The notes beneath the pieces are model-generated. The model saw only the letters and a program-made list of their open reading frames with translations. It had not been told where the DNA came from and made no database searches. This document shows positions 1-9,405 of a stretch of 64,000 nucleotides of DNA, one piece after another. Within the stretch, counting starts at the first letter, position 1. Every line of letters starts with the position of its first letter. The stretch spans positions 62,001 to 126,000 of the forward strand of contig CANJBZ010000004.1 in NCBI GenBank assembly GCA_947473475.1. Reading direction: 5' to 3'. The stretch is from Alphaproteobacteria bacterium (GTDB taxonomy: Bacteria > Pseudomonadota > Alphaproteobacteria > Micropepsales > Micropepsaceae). The position numbers and the translations under genes were made by a program.

Positions 1-42
1 ACAGTCTGATTGCACCAAATTGAGCTTGGCAGGATCGCCGAT

Positions 43-1416
43 ATGAATGTTCAAAGTCCGATACGGAATATCCAGGCCACCGCCCCCCGGGTAAAAGCGC
101 CACCCAAAAAGCGTGGCCGTGGCTGGCTGGTCCTTGCTTTCATCCTCTGTGTGCTGCTCGGCGCAGGCGCGTACTGGTATTACGGCGGCAGCAGCACCAG
201 CACGCCCGAGCCGGTTATCGTCACCGCAACGCGCGGCGATGTGGAAGACGTGGTCACCGCCGTCGGCAGTCTAACACCCCTGAACAGCGTGGATGTCGGC
301 GCGCAGGTCTCCGGTCAGCTTGAAAAGCTGTATGTGAAAATTGGCGACGAGGTTGAGCAAGGCAAGCTCCTCGCCGAGATCGATTCGTCGGTGATGGCGG
401 CGAAGGTCGATGCCGGCAAAGCGCAATTGCAGAATTTGCAGGCGCAGCTCGCCGAGAAGCAGTCGCAAGCGACCCTCGCGCATGTTCAAGCGGAGCGGCA
501 AGACAAGCTGTTTGCCATCGGCGGCACCAGCAAGGACTTGCTCGATCAGGCGCAGGCGGGGGCAAAAGTCGCCGATGCGCAGATAAAATCCGTGCAGGCG
601 CAGATCATGCAGGCGGAATCTTCGTTGAAGGCGGATAGCGCGACACTCAGCTACAGCAAGATCTTTGCGCCGATGACGGGAACGGTGACGGCCATCCCCG
701 CGAAACAGGGCCAGACACTCAACGCCAATCAATCGGCGCCGCTTATCCTCACCATTTCCGATCTGTCGACCATGACTGTATCGACACAAGTGTCCGAAGC
801 GGACGTCTCGAAGCTGCGCGTCGGCGTGGAGGCTTATTTTACGACGCTCGGAAATCCCAACCGGCGCTTTCGCGGCACGCTGCGGCAGATACTTCCGACG
901 CCGACGGTCACCAACAATGTCGTGCTCTACACGGCGCTGTTCGATGTGGCCAACACCGACAAGCAGCTTCTGCCGCAAATGACGGCGCAGGTGTTCTTCG
1001 TCAGGGCATCCGCGCAAGATGCCGTTCTGGTTCCGGTGGCGGCATTGCAGTTCGGTGGCGCGCGTGCCGGTGGGACGCCGCAAGGCGCCGCGAATGACGG
1101 CGCCCGCGCGGGCCGCAATGGCGCGGGACGCGCGGGGCGTGGCGGACGAGGCGGCGCGGGCTTCGACCCGACAGCGGGATTGCGCCCGAGGGCCGCGACA
1201 CTCACCGTCGTGAAGGATGACGGTTCGCAGGAAACGCGCAGCGTCATGGCGGGCGTCACCGATCGCGTGAATGCGCAAATCATTTCAGGCTTGAACGAAG
1301 GCGAAAGCATTATCGCCGGTGTTCAGACCGCGGATGCAGGAAACGGAGCGCAACGGCGCCAGCAACAGCGGCCGGGCGGCGCCGGCGGCCCGGCGGGACT
1401 TGGAGGCTTCCGGTGA
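43..1416 (+). CDS. macA: MacA-like efflux periplasmic adaptor (HlyD family)
   Basis: Membrane-fusion adaptor expected to link the MacB ABC transporter to an outer-membrane TolC channel. I chose the ATG at 43 over the TTG at 10 because it starts the conserved basic tail before one N-terminal membrane segment ([20 protein letters not shown]). After it come a lipoyl/barrel-sandwich half ([20 protein letters not shown]), an alpha-helical hairpin rich in Gln and Ala, the second half ([16 protein letters not shown]) and a beta-barrel domain. Near residue 340 there is an unusual Gly/Arg/Ala-rich insertion ([14 protein letters not shown]), and the C-terminus is also Gly/Gln-rich. The stop overlaps the GTG start of macB (GTGA), so the two are translationally coupled. 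No TolC gene is visible in the window. Family assignment is firm; the substrate is unknown. Confidence 0.9.
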   Translation: MNVQSPIRNIQATAPRVKAPPKKRGRGWLVLAFILCVLLGAGAYWYYGGSSTSTPEPVIVTATRGDVEDVVTAVGSLTPLNSVDVGAQVSGQLEKLYVKIGDEVEQGKLLAEIDSSVMAAKVDAGKAQLQNLQAQLAEKQSQATLAHVQAERQDKLFAIGGTSKDLLDQAQAGAKVADAQIKSVQAQIMQAESSLKADSATLSYSKIFAPMTGTVTAIPAKQGQTLNANQSAPLILTISDLSTMTVSTQVSEADVSKLRVGVEAYFTTLGNPNRRFRGTLRQILPTPTVTNNVVLYTALFDVANTDKQLLPQMTAQVFFVRASAQDAVLVPVAALQFGGARAGGTPQGAANDGARAGRNGAGRAGRGGRGGAGFDPTAGLRPRAATLTVVKDDGSQETRSVMAGVTDRVNAQIISGLNEGESIIAGVQTADAGNGAQRRQQQRPGGAGGPAGLGGFR

Positions 1417-3413
1417 ACGAACTCGCCCTTCGCACGGTTCAGCTCGCAGCCGAGACAACACCGCTTGTCGAGCTGCAAGACATCGGCAAAACGTTTTTCA
1501 CCGGCGAAGACATTCAGGTCGAAGCGCTGCGCGGCGTGACGCTGTCGATCTATCCGGGCGAGTTTGTCGCCATCATGGGCACGTCGGGCTCCGGCAAATC
1601 GACGCTGATGAACATCCTAGGCTGTCTCGACAAGCCCACCAGCGGCGCCTACCGCTTCGCCGGCTACGATGTTGCCGAGATGGATTCCGATGCGCTCGCC
1701 TGGCTGCGGCGCGAAGCATTCGGCTTTGTGTTTCAAAGCTACAATCTATTGCCCGGCGCAACGGCAGAAGAGAACGTCGAAATTCCGGCTATCTATGCCG
1801 GGCTCTCGCCGGTGGCCCGGCGCGAGCGGGCCGAACAACTCCTGACCGCACTGGGCCTTTCGGAACGGCTGACCCATCGTCCCAGCCAGCTCTCGGGCGG
1901 CCAGCAGCAGCGCGTCTCCATTGCGCGCGCATTGATGAATGGCGGACAGGTTATCCTTGCCGACGAGCCCACAGGCGCACTCGACAGCAAGAGCGGCGCC
2001 GAGGTGATGGCGCTGCTGAAAGATTTGGCGGCGCAGGGTCACACCGTCATCCTGATCACGCACGACGCCAATGTCGCCGCCCATGCCAACCGCGTCATCG
2101 AAATCCGGGACGGCCGGATCGTGCGCGACAGCGGCGCAGGAAAGCCGCCGGCGGTTACTGCGCTTGCCCTGCCGCCTGACGTTTCACAATTGGGCGGCAA
2201 AACCAGCCGCTCCGCCATGTATGCGGGGTTCCAGGAATCGTTGCGCATGGCCATGCGTTCGCTGCGAGCCAACATCTTCCGCACGATCCTCACCTTGCTC
2301 GGCATCGTGATCGGCGTCGGATCGGTTGTCGCCATGCTTGCCATCGGCGAAGGCGCCAAGCGGCAAGTGATCGCGCAAATCGGACAGATGGGCACCAACC
2401 TGCTGACGGTGCGCCCCCAAAACCGCAATGGGCGTGGCTATAACGGGCCCATTGCGACTCTGACGCCTGCCGATGCGGATGCCATCGCGCAGATACCGAA
2501 CGTCGTTTCGGTCATGCCCGACATTCAGGGCAACAACACCGTGCGCTATGGCGATGTCGACTATCAGACCACCGTGGCGGCAACCACGCCCGTGCTGCCC
2601 ACGGTCAGAAGCTGGGGGGTTGGGCGCGGGGTTTTCTTCAGCGACGAGGACGAGGTCAGTTACTCCACCGTGGCGGTTCTCGGCGACACCGTGCGTGAAT
2701 CCCTGTTCCCGAACGAAGACCCGATCGGCAAATACATCCTGATCAAGAACGTGCCCTTCCAGGTCATCGGTGTGATGGCGCCGAAGGGCTCGACCGCCGG
2801 CGGCAACGACACCGACGATGTCGTCTTCGTGCCGCTGACCACCGGCATGCTGCGCGTCTTTGGACAGCGTTTCGTGCGGACGATAACCGTCGCCGTGAAC
2901 GATCTTACGAAAATGGACGCCGTGCAGGAGCAGGCGACCACGCTGCTGAAACAGCGTCATCTCGGGGCTCAGGATTTCCGCATCCGCAATATGGCGGACA
3001 TCGTGGAGACGGCCACGCAGGCGCAGAACACGATGACCATCCTGCTGGGCTCGGTGGCGGCGATTTCGCTGCTCGTCGGCGGCATCGGCATCATGAACAT
3101 CATGCTCGTGTCGGTGACGGAACGCACGCGCGAGATCGGCATCCGCATGGCGACCGGCGCACGTCAGCGCGATATCCTGCAGCAGTTTCTATCCGAGGCT
3201 GTCGTGGTTTCCGGCATCGGCGGATTGGTCGGTGTGATTGGGGGCGTCGCAACCGGCTACGTCATTCAAGCGACGGGAACGCCGGTCGCCTTCACAGCGC
3301 CTCCGATGATTTTGGCGTTCTGCTGCGCAGCCGCGACCGGTCTGATCTTCGGCTTTGCTCCGGCCCGCAAGGCCGCGCGTCTCGATCCGGTGGTCGCCCT
3401 CTCCAACGAATAG
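1413..3413 (+). CDS. macB: MacB-like ABC transporter, fused ATPase and permease
   Basis: 666 aa, the usual MacB length. The N-terminal ATPase has a Walker [10 protein letters not shown], signature LSGGQQQRV, Walker [13 protein letters not shown] and an H-loop LITHD. A first membrane segment ([21 protein letters not shown]) leads into a MacB_PCD periplasmic domain, and three C-terminal segments form the FtsX permease, with the conserved cytoplasmic stretch [17 protein letters not shown]. Such transporters use ATP in a mechanotransmission cycle to push macrolides, toxins or lipids from the periplasm through MacA and TolC. It overlaps macA by 4 bp and is followed by a strong hairpin terminator, so macAB form a two-gene operon as far as the window shows. 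Substrate specificity cannot be read from the sequence. Confidence 0.93.
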   Translation: MNELALRTVQLAAETTPLVELQDIGKTFFTGEDIQVEALRGVTLSIYPGEFVAIMGTSGSGKSTLMNILGCLDKPTSGAYRFAGYDVAEMDSDALAWLRREAFGFVFQSYNLLPGATAEENVEIPAIYAGLSPVARRERAEQLLTALGLSERLTHRPSQLSGGQQQRVSIARALMNGGQVILADEPTGALDSKSGAEVMALLKDLAAQGHTVILITHDANVAAHANRVIEIRDGRIVRDSGAGKPPAVTALALPPDVSQLGGKTSRSAMYAGFQESLRMAMRSLRANIFRTILTLLGIVIGVGSVVAMLAIGEGAKRQVIAQIGQMGTNLLTVRPQNRNGRGYNGPIATLTPADADAIAQIPNVVSVMPDIQGNNTVRYGDVDYQTTVAATTPVLPTVRSWGVGRGVFFSDEDEVSYSTVAVLGDTVRESLFPNEDPIGKYILIKNVPFQVIGVMAPKGSTAGGNDTDDVVFVPLTTGMLRVFGQRFVRTITVAVNDLTKMDAVQEQATTLLKQRHLGAQDFRIRNMADIVETATQAQNTMTILLGSVAAISLLVGGIGIMNIMLVSVTERTREIGIRMATGARQRDILQQFLSEAVVVSGIGGLVGVIGGVATGYVIQATGTPVAFTAPPMILAFCCAAATGLIFGFAPARKAARLDPVVALSNE

Positions 3414-3437
3414 AGTGAGGCTTCGGCAGAAAAGCAA

Positions 3438-3466
3438 AAAGGGCGCGAAGACGATTCGCGCCCTTT
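3438..3466. terminator. Bidirectional hairpin terminator between macB and ialB
   Basis: Perfect 12-bp inverted repeat AAAGGGCGCGAA / TTCGCGCCCTTT with a 5-nt loop. The A-run on the left and T-run on the right allow it to stop transcription from both converging genes. Confidence 0.85.
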
Positions 3467-3500
3467 GACTTTGCTGGCGCCGGAAAGCCCGGCTGGCCGA

Positions 3501-4244
3501 TCAACGGCCCGGCGTTGCTGCCGGACGAGCCGCTGCTGCGCCGCGGCCGGCAGCCGGACGAGCCGGCGGTGCGGCCGGCGCAGAGGCTGCCGGAGGTGCG
3601 TTGCCCACGCCCGCTGCGGGCGCTGTCGACAATGCCTGCTGATTGGCAGGCAACGCGATCGCACGTTCCTTGGCATAGCCCTTCATGCGGTCCATGGCTT
3701 CGGGAAATCCGGTCAGCGAAACGGGGAGCGGAATTTCTTTGCCCAGCGGTCCGTAGCTGGAAACCTTGATGGTGGTAGACTTGCCCGATGCGGCGAGCGA
3801 ATTCACCGCGTTGTTGTCCATCAGCATTTCGACATAGCAGCCGTCACGCTCACAACGGTTGAACTTCGCGCCGTTGAGCGAGGCGCCGAGCTGCAAGCCC
3901 TTGGACAGAGCCACGCCCGTCGGCACAACCACCTGCATGGCAAACGCATCCCGGCTGGGCACGTAAGCGATGGAGAAGCTGGAAATCCGCTGCTTGGAAT
4001 CCTTGTTCACCGTGGTCTGCATGACCTCGCACGGCGCGGGGCTTTTGATCTGGGTCTGAACGCAGCGCACGACCCAATCGCCGACGCTTTGGTTGACCGA
4101 GAATTGCTGCGCCTGCGGGGCAGCCTGCGCCGGAGGAGCAGCAGCTTCAGGGGCGGCGGGCGCGGGCTGCGCCAACACGGCTCCTGGAACGATAAAACCG
4201 GCGATCGCGAGGGTTGCTGCGAGTTTACGAAGCATGGCGGCCAT
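3501..4244 (-). CDS. IalB-family secreted protein (invasion associated locus B)
   Basis: Periplasmic protein of the IalB family, found widely in alphaproteobacteria and first tied to erythrocyte invasion in Bartonella; in free-living species the role is unknown. The ATG at 4244 gives a clean signal peptide (MAAMLRKLAATLAIAGFIVPGAVLAQ); the annotated GTG at 4262 only adds six residues and overlaps the upstream gene. An Ala/Pro linker is followed by the IalB core: GDWVVRCVQT, PCEVMQT, a paired C..GCYVEM segment, and an Ile/Leu-rich end. The four Cys probably form disulfides. A Pro/Ala-rich tail with low complexity follows. The gene lies directly after a second ialB-like gene, and the two are probably co-transcribed. 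Confidence 0.82.
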   Translation of the reverse strand: MAAMLRKLAATLAIAGFIVPGAVLAQPAPAAPEAAAPPAQAAPQAQQFSVNQSVGDWVVRCVQTQIKSPAPCEVMQTTVNKDSKQRISSFSIAYVPSRDAFAMQVVVPTGVALSKGLQLGASLNGAKFNRCERDGCYVEMLMDNNAVNSLAASGKSTTIKVSSYGPLGKEIPLPVSLTGFPEAMDRMKGYAKERAIALPANQQALSTAPAAGVGNAPPAASAPAAPPARPAAGRGAAAARPAATPGR

Positions 4245-4254
4245 CCTGTCTCTT

Positions 4255-4887
4255 TTATCCACGGCTCAGAAAGCTGAAGAATCCGGTGCGCCGGGCCTTG
4301 GCGCGCTGCAACGCAGTCAAGCCATCGTTGAACCCGCGCAACGAGAACGGAATGACCACCGGCTGCGGATTGTTCGGCGCGGCGACCGCGATGCGGCCGC
4401 CCATATTGGAGGTTAGCGATTTCACGGTGTCGCCATCCATCGTCACGACCGCGATACAGCCCTGGTTGGTGCACGTCTCATAGGGACGCACGCGCGTCGG
4501 CTCGTTGCCGACGGTGAACCCGAGACCCGGATCGAGCAGCACGCCATGCGGGACGGTCAGCGAAAGCTGGCTTCCCGGCGCCGGATCGACAACCGACAAG
4601 GTAAGTAGCACCCCGCCGGTATCGCGCAGCACATCGGATGTCAGCGCGCAGTTTGGCGTATTGGGCGTAACCGGCGGGCAAATGACGCGCCAATCCTGGA
4701 AGGTGGTGATGCGAACCTCGTTCGCAGCAGCGCCGCCACCAACAGTGCGTTCGACCAATAAAGCGATCACACCGCCTGCCACGAGCAGGAGAATAGCGAT
4801 GCCGCCTTTCAGCGCCATTTTGCTCCAATTACTGCCGCCCATAGCGCGCGTATCGACCCTAAAGCGTTGATTGCTGGCTTCCGTCAT
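4255..4887 (-). CDS. IalB-family membrane-anchored protein
   Basis: Second IalB-like protein, about 210 aa from the ATG at 4887, which has GGAG seven bases upstream. The longer frame from 4989 is rejected because its extra residues are read from a possible structured RNA region. Instead of a cleavable signal it has a membrane segment near residues 25-45 (GGIAILLLVAGGVIALLVE). The core matches the neighbour: FQDWRVICPP, CALTSDV, a C..GCIAVV pair and VIPFSLRGFNDGLTAL. It precedes the other ialB gene with almost no gap. Function unknown; the pair probably arose by duplication with different membrane targeting. Confidence 0.75.
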   Translation of the reverse strand: MTEASNQRFRVDTRAMGGSNWSKMALKGGIAILLLVAGGVIALLVERTVGGGAAANEVRITTFQDWRVICPPVTPNTPNCALTSDVLRDTGGVLLTLSVVDPAPGSQLSLTVPHGVLLDPGLGFTVGNEPTRVRPYETCTNQGCIAVVTMDGDTVKSLTSNMGGRIAVAAPNNPQPVVIPFSLRGFNDGLTALQRAKARRTGFFSFLSRG

Positions 4888-4949
4888 TAAACTCCACCCG
4901 AAACAGATTTCGCTTTCCCGTGCGGCGCCGGGAGGACCGGGGTCCTCGC

Positions 4950-5110
4950 TGTCGGCGCGAGCCGCGCCCGCAAGACTGGCTTTGGGCACCGCCTACCCGG
5001 CCCTGGGGTTTCGCGAGCCCGCGACACCCTTCGGGAACAGGTCACCGTTAACGCGCCGCGTCGAGCAAGGCAAGAGTCATGGTGCCCCTGCCGGACAAGC
5101 CCTCTGAAAT
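4950..5110 (+). ncRNA. Possible structured RNA (6S-like candidate)
   Basis: A gene-free interval that folds strongly. On the plus strand GACTGGC-TTT-GGGCACC pairs with GGTGCCC-CT-GCCGGAC some 90 bases later, and inside it GCCT pairs with AGGC. A terminal hairpin GGGTTTCGCG / CGCGACACCC has a 4-nt loop. One closing pair is a G-U only on the plus strand, which favours that orientation. A long rod with bulges is the general shape of 6S RNA, but I cannot confirm the family from memory of conserved bases. A covariance-model search would decide. Confidence 0.33.
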
Positions 5111-5121
5111 TCCTGTGTGTC

Positions 5122-7197
5122 TCACCAGAGACGGACCCGGACCTCCGGCGCAAGATAGAGCTTGTTCTCAGGTTTGATGTCAAAGGCCTGATACCAGGCA
5201 TCCACGTTGCGGACGGGCCCATCCACCCGGAATTCCGGCGGGCTGTGCGGATCGGACAGCAACCGCTGCCGCGCCGTTTCCTCATGCGCTTTGTACCGCC
5301 ACACCTGGGCATACCCCAGGAAAAGGCGCTGATCGCCCGTGAACCCATCCAGGACCGGCGCAGGCTTGCCCTTTAGCGACAGATGGTAGGCGGCCTGCGC
5401 CACGGTCAGTCCCGCGAGGTCGGCGATATTTTCCCCTAGCGTAAGCTGGCCGTTGACGTGCAAACCCTGGACGGAGGTGTAGCTGTTGTACTGGTTGGAC
5501 AGGGAGGTCGTGCGGCCGTCGAAATTCTTGCGGTCGTCTTCGGTCCACCAATTCTGCAGCACGCCCTTGGCGTCGTATTTGCTGCCCTGATCGTCGAAGC
5601 CGTGGCTGATCTCGTGGCCAATGACCGCGCCGATGCCGCCGTAATTGACCGCATCGTCCGCGTTCGGATCGAAGAAGGGTGGCTGTAGAATCGCCGCCGG
5701 AAAGACGATCTCGTTCAGCGATGAATTGTAATAGGCGTTTACCGTTTGCGGCGACATGCCCCACTCGGCCCGGTCGACCGCACCGTCCAGCCGCACCAGC
5801 TTGCGATTCCACTCGAACACGCTGGCACGTTTGGCATTGCCCAAAAGATCGCTGGAATCGGTTTGCAGCTTTGAATAGTCGCGCCATTTATCGGGGTAGC
5901 CGATCTTCACAATGAAGCTGTCGACCTTCTCCAGCCCTTTCTGGCGCGTCGCCGGTGACATCCAATCGGCCGTCTGAATGCGCTGGCGGTAGACGCTGAG
6001 CAGATTGCGCACGAGTTCTTGCGCCTTGGCTCTGGCGACGGGCGAAAAATACTTCGCGACGTAAAGCTTGCCGACGCCCTCGCCGATTACGCCGCCGATA
6101 AAGCGCACAGCCCGCTTGTCGCGCGCCAGTTGTTCGGCTTGGCCGCCCAGGACTTTGCCGAAGAAGGCGAACCGCGCATCGTCGAAACGCTGCGGCAGAT
6201 AGGCCGCGTGACCCGACAGATAATGAAACGTCAGATAATCGCGCCACACCTCGACAGGCGTTTTCGCGAACACCGCCGCGAGTTGCGGAAAGGCGGTGTT
6301 TTCGGCGACGACAACACGGCGCGTGCCTTCTTTGGCGCCGGGGATTCCAAGCTCGCTCAAATAGGTCCGCCAGGGGAATTGCGGCGAGGACTTTTCCATC
6401 TCCGCGACGGTCGTCGGGTTGTAGACCTTGTCGGCATTGCGCCGCTCGGCGCGCGACCAGTGCAGCTTGGCGATTTCCGTTTCCAGATCGAAAATGCTTT
6501 GCGCTTTCTTGTCCGCGTCCGAAATGCCGCCAAGGCTCAGGATTTGGGCGATATAGGCGCGATAAGCGGTGCGCGCCGCGACAATGCCTTTCTCGTCGAG
6601 CAGGTAATAATCGCGGTCCGGCAGACCCAGGCCCGATTGATTGAGGAACACCGTGTAAGCGGCGGGATTCTTATCGTCGATGCCAATGCCGGAGCGGAAA
6701 AGACTCTGCGTTCCCATGGGCACCGAGGCCATGGCACGGGCGACATCATCCAGCGATTTCAGATCCGCGATCCTTTGCAGATCCGGCTCGACGGCCTTCA
6801 AGCCTAGCTGCTCCACGCGGGCCGCATCGGCATAGCTGTGATAGAGGTCGTAGACGCGCTTTTCCTCGGCCGAGAGGCTGGCTTTGCGCGCTTCCAGCTC
6901 CACCATGAGACCGCGCACGCGATCTTCGCTTTGGATGTCGAGATCGAGAAAGGAGCCGGTGCTCGTGCGGTCCGAAGGTATGACAGCCTTGTCGTACCAG
7001 GCGCCGTTGACGTAGCGGAAGAAATCATCGCCGGGCTTAACCGAACGGTCCATCGCGGCCAGGTCGATGCCCCAGCGGCCGAATTGCGGCGCCTTAGCCG
7101 CAGCAGCGCGCGCGGACCCCGGCATCGTTTCCACCGCGGCAATGCCCAAAGCGGATGTCGCGAGCAGCAAGCCGAAAATCGCCACACCTGTTTTCAT
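5122..7197 (-). CDS. M13 family zinc metalloendopeptidase (PepO/neprilysin-like)
   Basis: Zinc endopeptidase that cuts short peptides, expected in the periplasm or secreted. 691 aa, typical of the family. The N-terminus is a signal peptide (MKTGVAIFGLLLATSALGIAA). The peptidase_M13 N-terminal helical domain (GDDFFRYVNGAWYDKA) is followed by the catalytic domain with the zinc motif GHEISHGFDDQG near residue 525 and the third-ligand motif ENIADLAGL near residue 592. NAYYN and the C-terminal DAWYQAFDI are further family marks. It is transcribed alone; its upstream side faces the DUF4389/rhomboid pair. All catalytic residues are present, so it should be active. Confidence 0.92.
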   Translation of the reverse strand: MKTGVAIFGLLLATSALGIAAVETMPGSARAAAAKAPQFGRWGIDLAAMDRSVKPGDDFFRYVNGAWYDKAVIPSDRTSTGSFLDLDIQSEDRVRGLMVELEARKASLSAEEKRVYDLYHSYADAARVEQLGLKAVEPDLQRIADLKSLDDVARAMASVPMGTQSLFRSGIGIDDKNPAAYTVFLNQSGLGLPDRDYYLLDEKGIVAARTAYRAYIAQILSLGGISDADKKAQSIFDLETEIAKLHWSRAERRNADKVYNPTTVAEMEKSSPQFPWRTYLSELGIPGAKEGTRRVVVAENTAFPQLAAVFAKTPVEVWRDYLTFHYLSGHAAYLPQRFDDARFAFFGKVLGGQAEQLARDKRAVRFIGGVIGEGVGKLYVAKYFSPVARAKAQELVRNLLSVYRQRIQTADWMSPATRQKGLEKVDSFIVKIGYPDKWRDYSKLQTDSSDLLGNAKRASVFEWNRKLVRLDGAVDRAEWGMSPQTVNAYYNSSLNEIVFPAAILQPPFFDPNADDAVNYGGIGAVIGHEISHGFDDQGSKYDAKGVLQNWWTEDDRKNFDGRTTSLSNQYNSYTSVQGLHVNGQLTLGENIADLAGLTVAQAAYHLSLKGKPAPVLDGFTGDQRLFLGYAQVWRYKAHEETARQRLLSDPHSPPEFRVDGPVRNVDAWYQAFDIKPENKLYLAPEVRVRLW

Positions 7198-7322
7198 CGA
7201 GACGTCCCTTCCTTCACGGGCCGAGCTTCAAGGGAAAGACGGCTGAAATTTCCCGCCGCCGCCAATCAAGATCGTGTCAGCCAAAACCATACTAAGCCAA
7301 ATCTCAGGACCGGGAACGCAGT

Positions 7323-7691
7323 CTAATCCTTGGGAAAAGGTCCCAATGGAAAGGGCTTTTCATCCCGCGCCCCCGTGATGAAACCGAGCAACTCTTTCAG
7401 ATAATGAATCGCGCGCAGGCTCATCATCTGAAGCTCTTCGTTCGGACGGCCGGTAATCGCCAGCGTGATGTAGTGGAGCGGCGCGAGCAAAACCACAATC
7501 AGCCAAAAGACGGCCCACGCCACAAAGCTGAAGCCAATCGCGTAGAGCAAGCGGGTCCAGGGATAAGGCGGTCTGAGTGGTGGTGGTGGTGGCCCGCCGC
7601 CGCCAGGTTCCGCCGGACCGCCGGGCGGCGCCGCTTCGCCGCCAATCGGCGGAGGCACTCCATTGTCTGGTCCCGATACCGGATCGCTCAT
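7323..7691 (-). CDS. DUF4389-type small membrane protein
   Basis: About 122 aa from the ATG at 7691; the track start at 7787 lies inside the rhomboid gene and is rejected. The N-terminal 45 residues are Pro/Gly-rich and probably disordered (GGGGPPPPPLRPPYPW). One or two hydrophobic segments follow (LLYAIGFSFVAWAVFWLIVVLLAPLHYI), then the DUF4389-like signature GRPNEEL and a short C-terminal amphipathic tail. The start is one base beyond the rhomboid stop, so the two are coupled. Function of DUF4389 is not known; membrane location is clear. Confidence 0.7.
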   Translation of the reverse strand: MSDPVSGPDNGVPPPIGGEAAPPGGPAEPGGGGPPPPPLRPPYPWTRLLYAIGFSFVAWAVFWLIVVLLAPLHYITLAITGRPNEELQMMSLRAIHYLKELLGFITGARDEKPFPLGPFPKD

Positions 7692-7692
7692 T

Positions 7693-8403
7693 TTAGCCCC
7701 CGCTGCTCGCGATATTTTTTCCCACCAATGGTGGTGCGAATGCTCCAATGAACAACAAACCGGCGAAATAGCCGCCAAGGTGAGCAACCCAGGCGATCAA
7801 GGTCAGGTCATCGCTCACGCCAATCCGCAGAACACCGGAAATGACGTTGGCCACGATCCAGACGGCGGAGAATGCCACAATCGGCCGCGACATCACCGGG
7901 GCTAATGCCCCCGGCCCATACATCCTGCCGTAAAGAACGCGCATCCCGGCGCCCATCAGCCCGGAAACACCTCCGCTCGCGCCGATCACCGCCATTGGGG
8001 CACCCCAATAAAATCCAAGGTGAACAAGAGCGGCCACGACGCCGCACATCACGAAAAACAGCAGGAACCGCCACCTACCCAGCCGGACGGCGACGATCGG
8101 GCCGAAAACCAGCAGCCACAAACTGTTAAGCCCCACATGGGTGAAATCGCCATGCAGAAGCATGTAGCTGACGAGTGGTACGGCCAAGCCGATTATGCCT
8201 TGCGCGGTAAGGCCTTGGCCGACGGCTTCGGCGTAGCGGGATGGAATTAACGCATAGGCTTCAAGCAAATCGTCAGACAGCATGCCCGGCAGCAGGATAC
8301 GCAGCCCGTGCAACCCAACCAGCAGCGCGATCAGCCAAAGAACCTCCGCCGGCGCATTAAGAAATGGCCTCTGAGCAGCGCGGGGATCGTGAAAAAACGC
8401 CAT
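7693..8403 (-). CDS. Rhomboid-family intramembrane serine protease
   Basis: Intramembrane protease of 236 aa with about six membrane helices. The catalytic Ser lies in IGASGGVSG (near residue 143) and the catalytic His in VAHLGGYFAG (near residue 208), giving the Ser-His dyad. HGDFTHVGLNSLWL matches the H-x(2)-H-x(3)-N helix that forms the oxyanion site. It heads a two-gene unit with the DUF4389 gene. A second, separate rhomboid lies about 1 kb away on the other strand. Substrates are unknown. Confidence 0.88.
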   Translation of the reverse strand: MAFFHDPRAAQRPFLNAPAEVLWLIALLVGLHGLRILLPGMLSDDLLEAYALIPSRYAEAVGQGLTAQGIIGLAVPLVSYMLLHGDFTHVGLNSLWLLVFGPIVAVRLGRWRFLLFFVMCGVVAALVHLGFYWGAPMAVIGASGGVSGLMGAGMRVLYGRMYGPGALAPVMSRPIVAFSAVWIVANVISGVLRIGVSDDLTLIAWVAHLGGYFAGLLFIGAFAPPLVGKNIASSGG

Positions 8404-8818
8404 GGTGCCGTCTTGCGGGTCGCTGAGTAGAAGTTGTGATGCCCGGCCGGAAATGAAATGGGCGAATCATCTTATTCCGCTGGGCGAGCCCGAGCGAGCA
8501 GGCATTCTTCGTGATCTTCCGCCGCCTCGCCCCGTAGGAGCCCGTTCAAGGACGAGCCCCATCCGCTCGCTTGCCGGCATCCCCAAGGTTCCACCACCCG
8601 GATCGTAGCTTGAGCTTCTGTGACACGTGAAAGGGCGGTTCTGTCAGACTCGGCAGAAACGCAAATACGCCTTCTACGTAACATTGCTGATGCGTCGGAG
8701 CCTCGCCACGTCGAACAAACTTGTGCAATGCTCGCGGCGCTGTGGATCGTGTATTGGTTTTCATCCAAATCTCGTTTTACAGTGAAGTTACTCAGGGGGA
8801 TTTGGGGAGTGAATACGG
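8404..8818. other. 415-bp interval without a supported gene
   Basis: Lies between the divergent rhomboid operon and the 8819 gene. Short frames exist on both strands (68-98 aa) but show no recognisable motif, no convincing ribosome site and overlap each other. The right end is more AT-rich and should hold the promoter of the 8819 gene. No repeat, terminator or RNA fold stood out. Confidence 0.4.
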
Positions 8819-9154
8819 ATGACCATCCGGGACTGGTGGCAGAAGCGGCGTACTAAAATCCTTGAGCGCAAGGATGAGAAGCCTTCCGCCCGGATTTTAG
8901 ACGAGACGGGCATCACGGCGCGAGTCGATATGGTCCGGCTCGAAGCGTTGGCTGAGGCTGCCTATGACGCGATGTATGAGGCGCGTCTTCACGGCGCAAA
9001 GAATCGATATGAAGAGGCCCGTTATCATTTCGATCGTGCGATCGAAGCGGCTCACAGGGCGCGTCTTTATGATGAAGCGGCCCGCCTGAAGCGGCGCCGC
9101 GATCATGTCGGGCGGGTGTACAACAGCCAATTCCGCTATTCCGGCGGCGGCTAA
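8819..9154 (+). CDS. Small charged helical protein of unknown function
   Basis: 111 aa, with GGGGAG nine bases before the ATG. The sequence is rich in Arg, Glu and Ala and predicts as almost all helix (LEALAEAAYDAMYEARLHGAKNRYEEARYHFDRAIEAAHRA), which looks like a helical hairpin of the tetratricopeptide kind. There is no signal peptide or membrane segment, so it is probably cytoplasmic. It sits alone between two rhomboid genes. I do not recognise a named family. Confidence 0.6.
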   Translation: MTIRDWWQKRRTKILERKDEKPSARILDETGITARVDMVRLEALAEAAYDAMYEARLHGAKNRYEEARYHFDRAIEAAHRARLYDEAARLKRRRDHVGRVYNSQFRYSGGG

Positions 9155-9405
9155 CGTTCCAGCCACATAGTAGAGTGCGAGCGCAGGTTTCCTACCTTTT
9201 GAACGGTTTAGGCTGTGCCGATTTTTGCTGCTCGGGGTTGTCTTGCTTCCCGAAAGCTGGTCATTGGCGATTCTGCGCACGCGGCTTGCGGTTTTCGCTC
9301 TGCACTGAAATCGCGAAGCGCCTTCAGTGCTCAGGCCATGACCATGTGTCAAATGAAGACAGCGTGCGAACGTCTCTTTCCGGAGGGTGGCCGCGCAGCC
9401 AGGGC

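Noticed and set aside
8472-8768. Minus-strand ORF of 98 aa in the 8.4-8.8 kb gap
   Set aside because: No ribosome site, no motif, overlaps other small frames; kept as gene-free interval.
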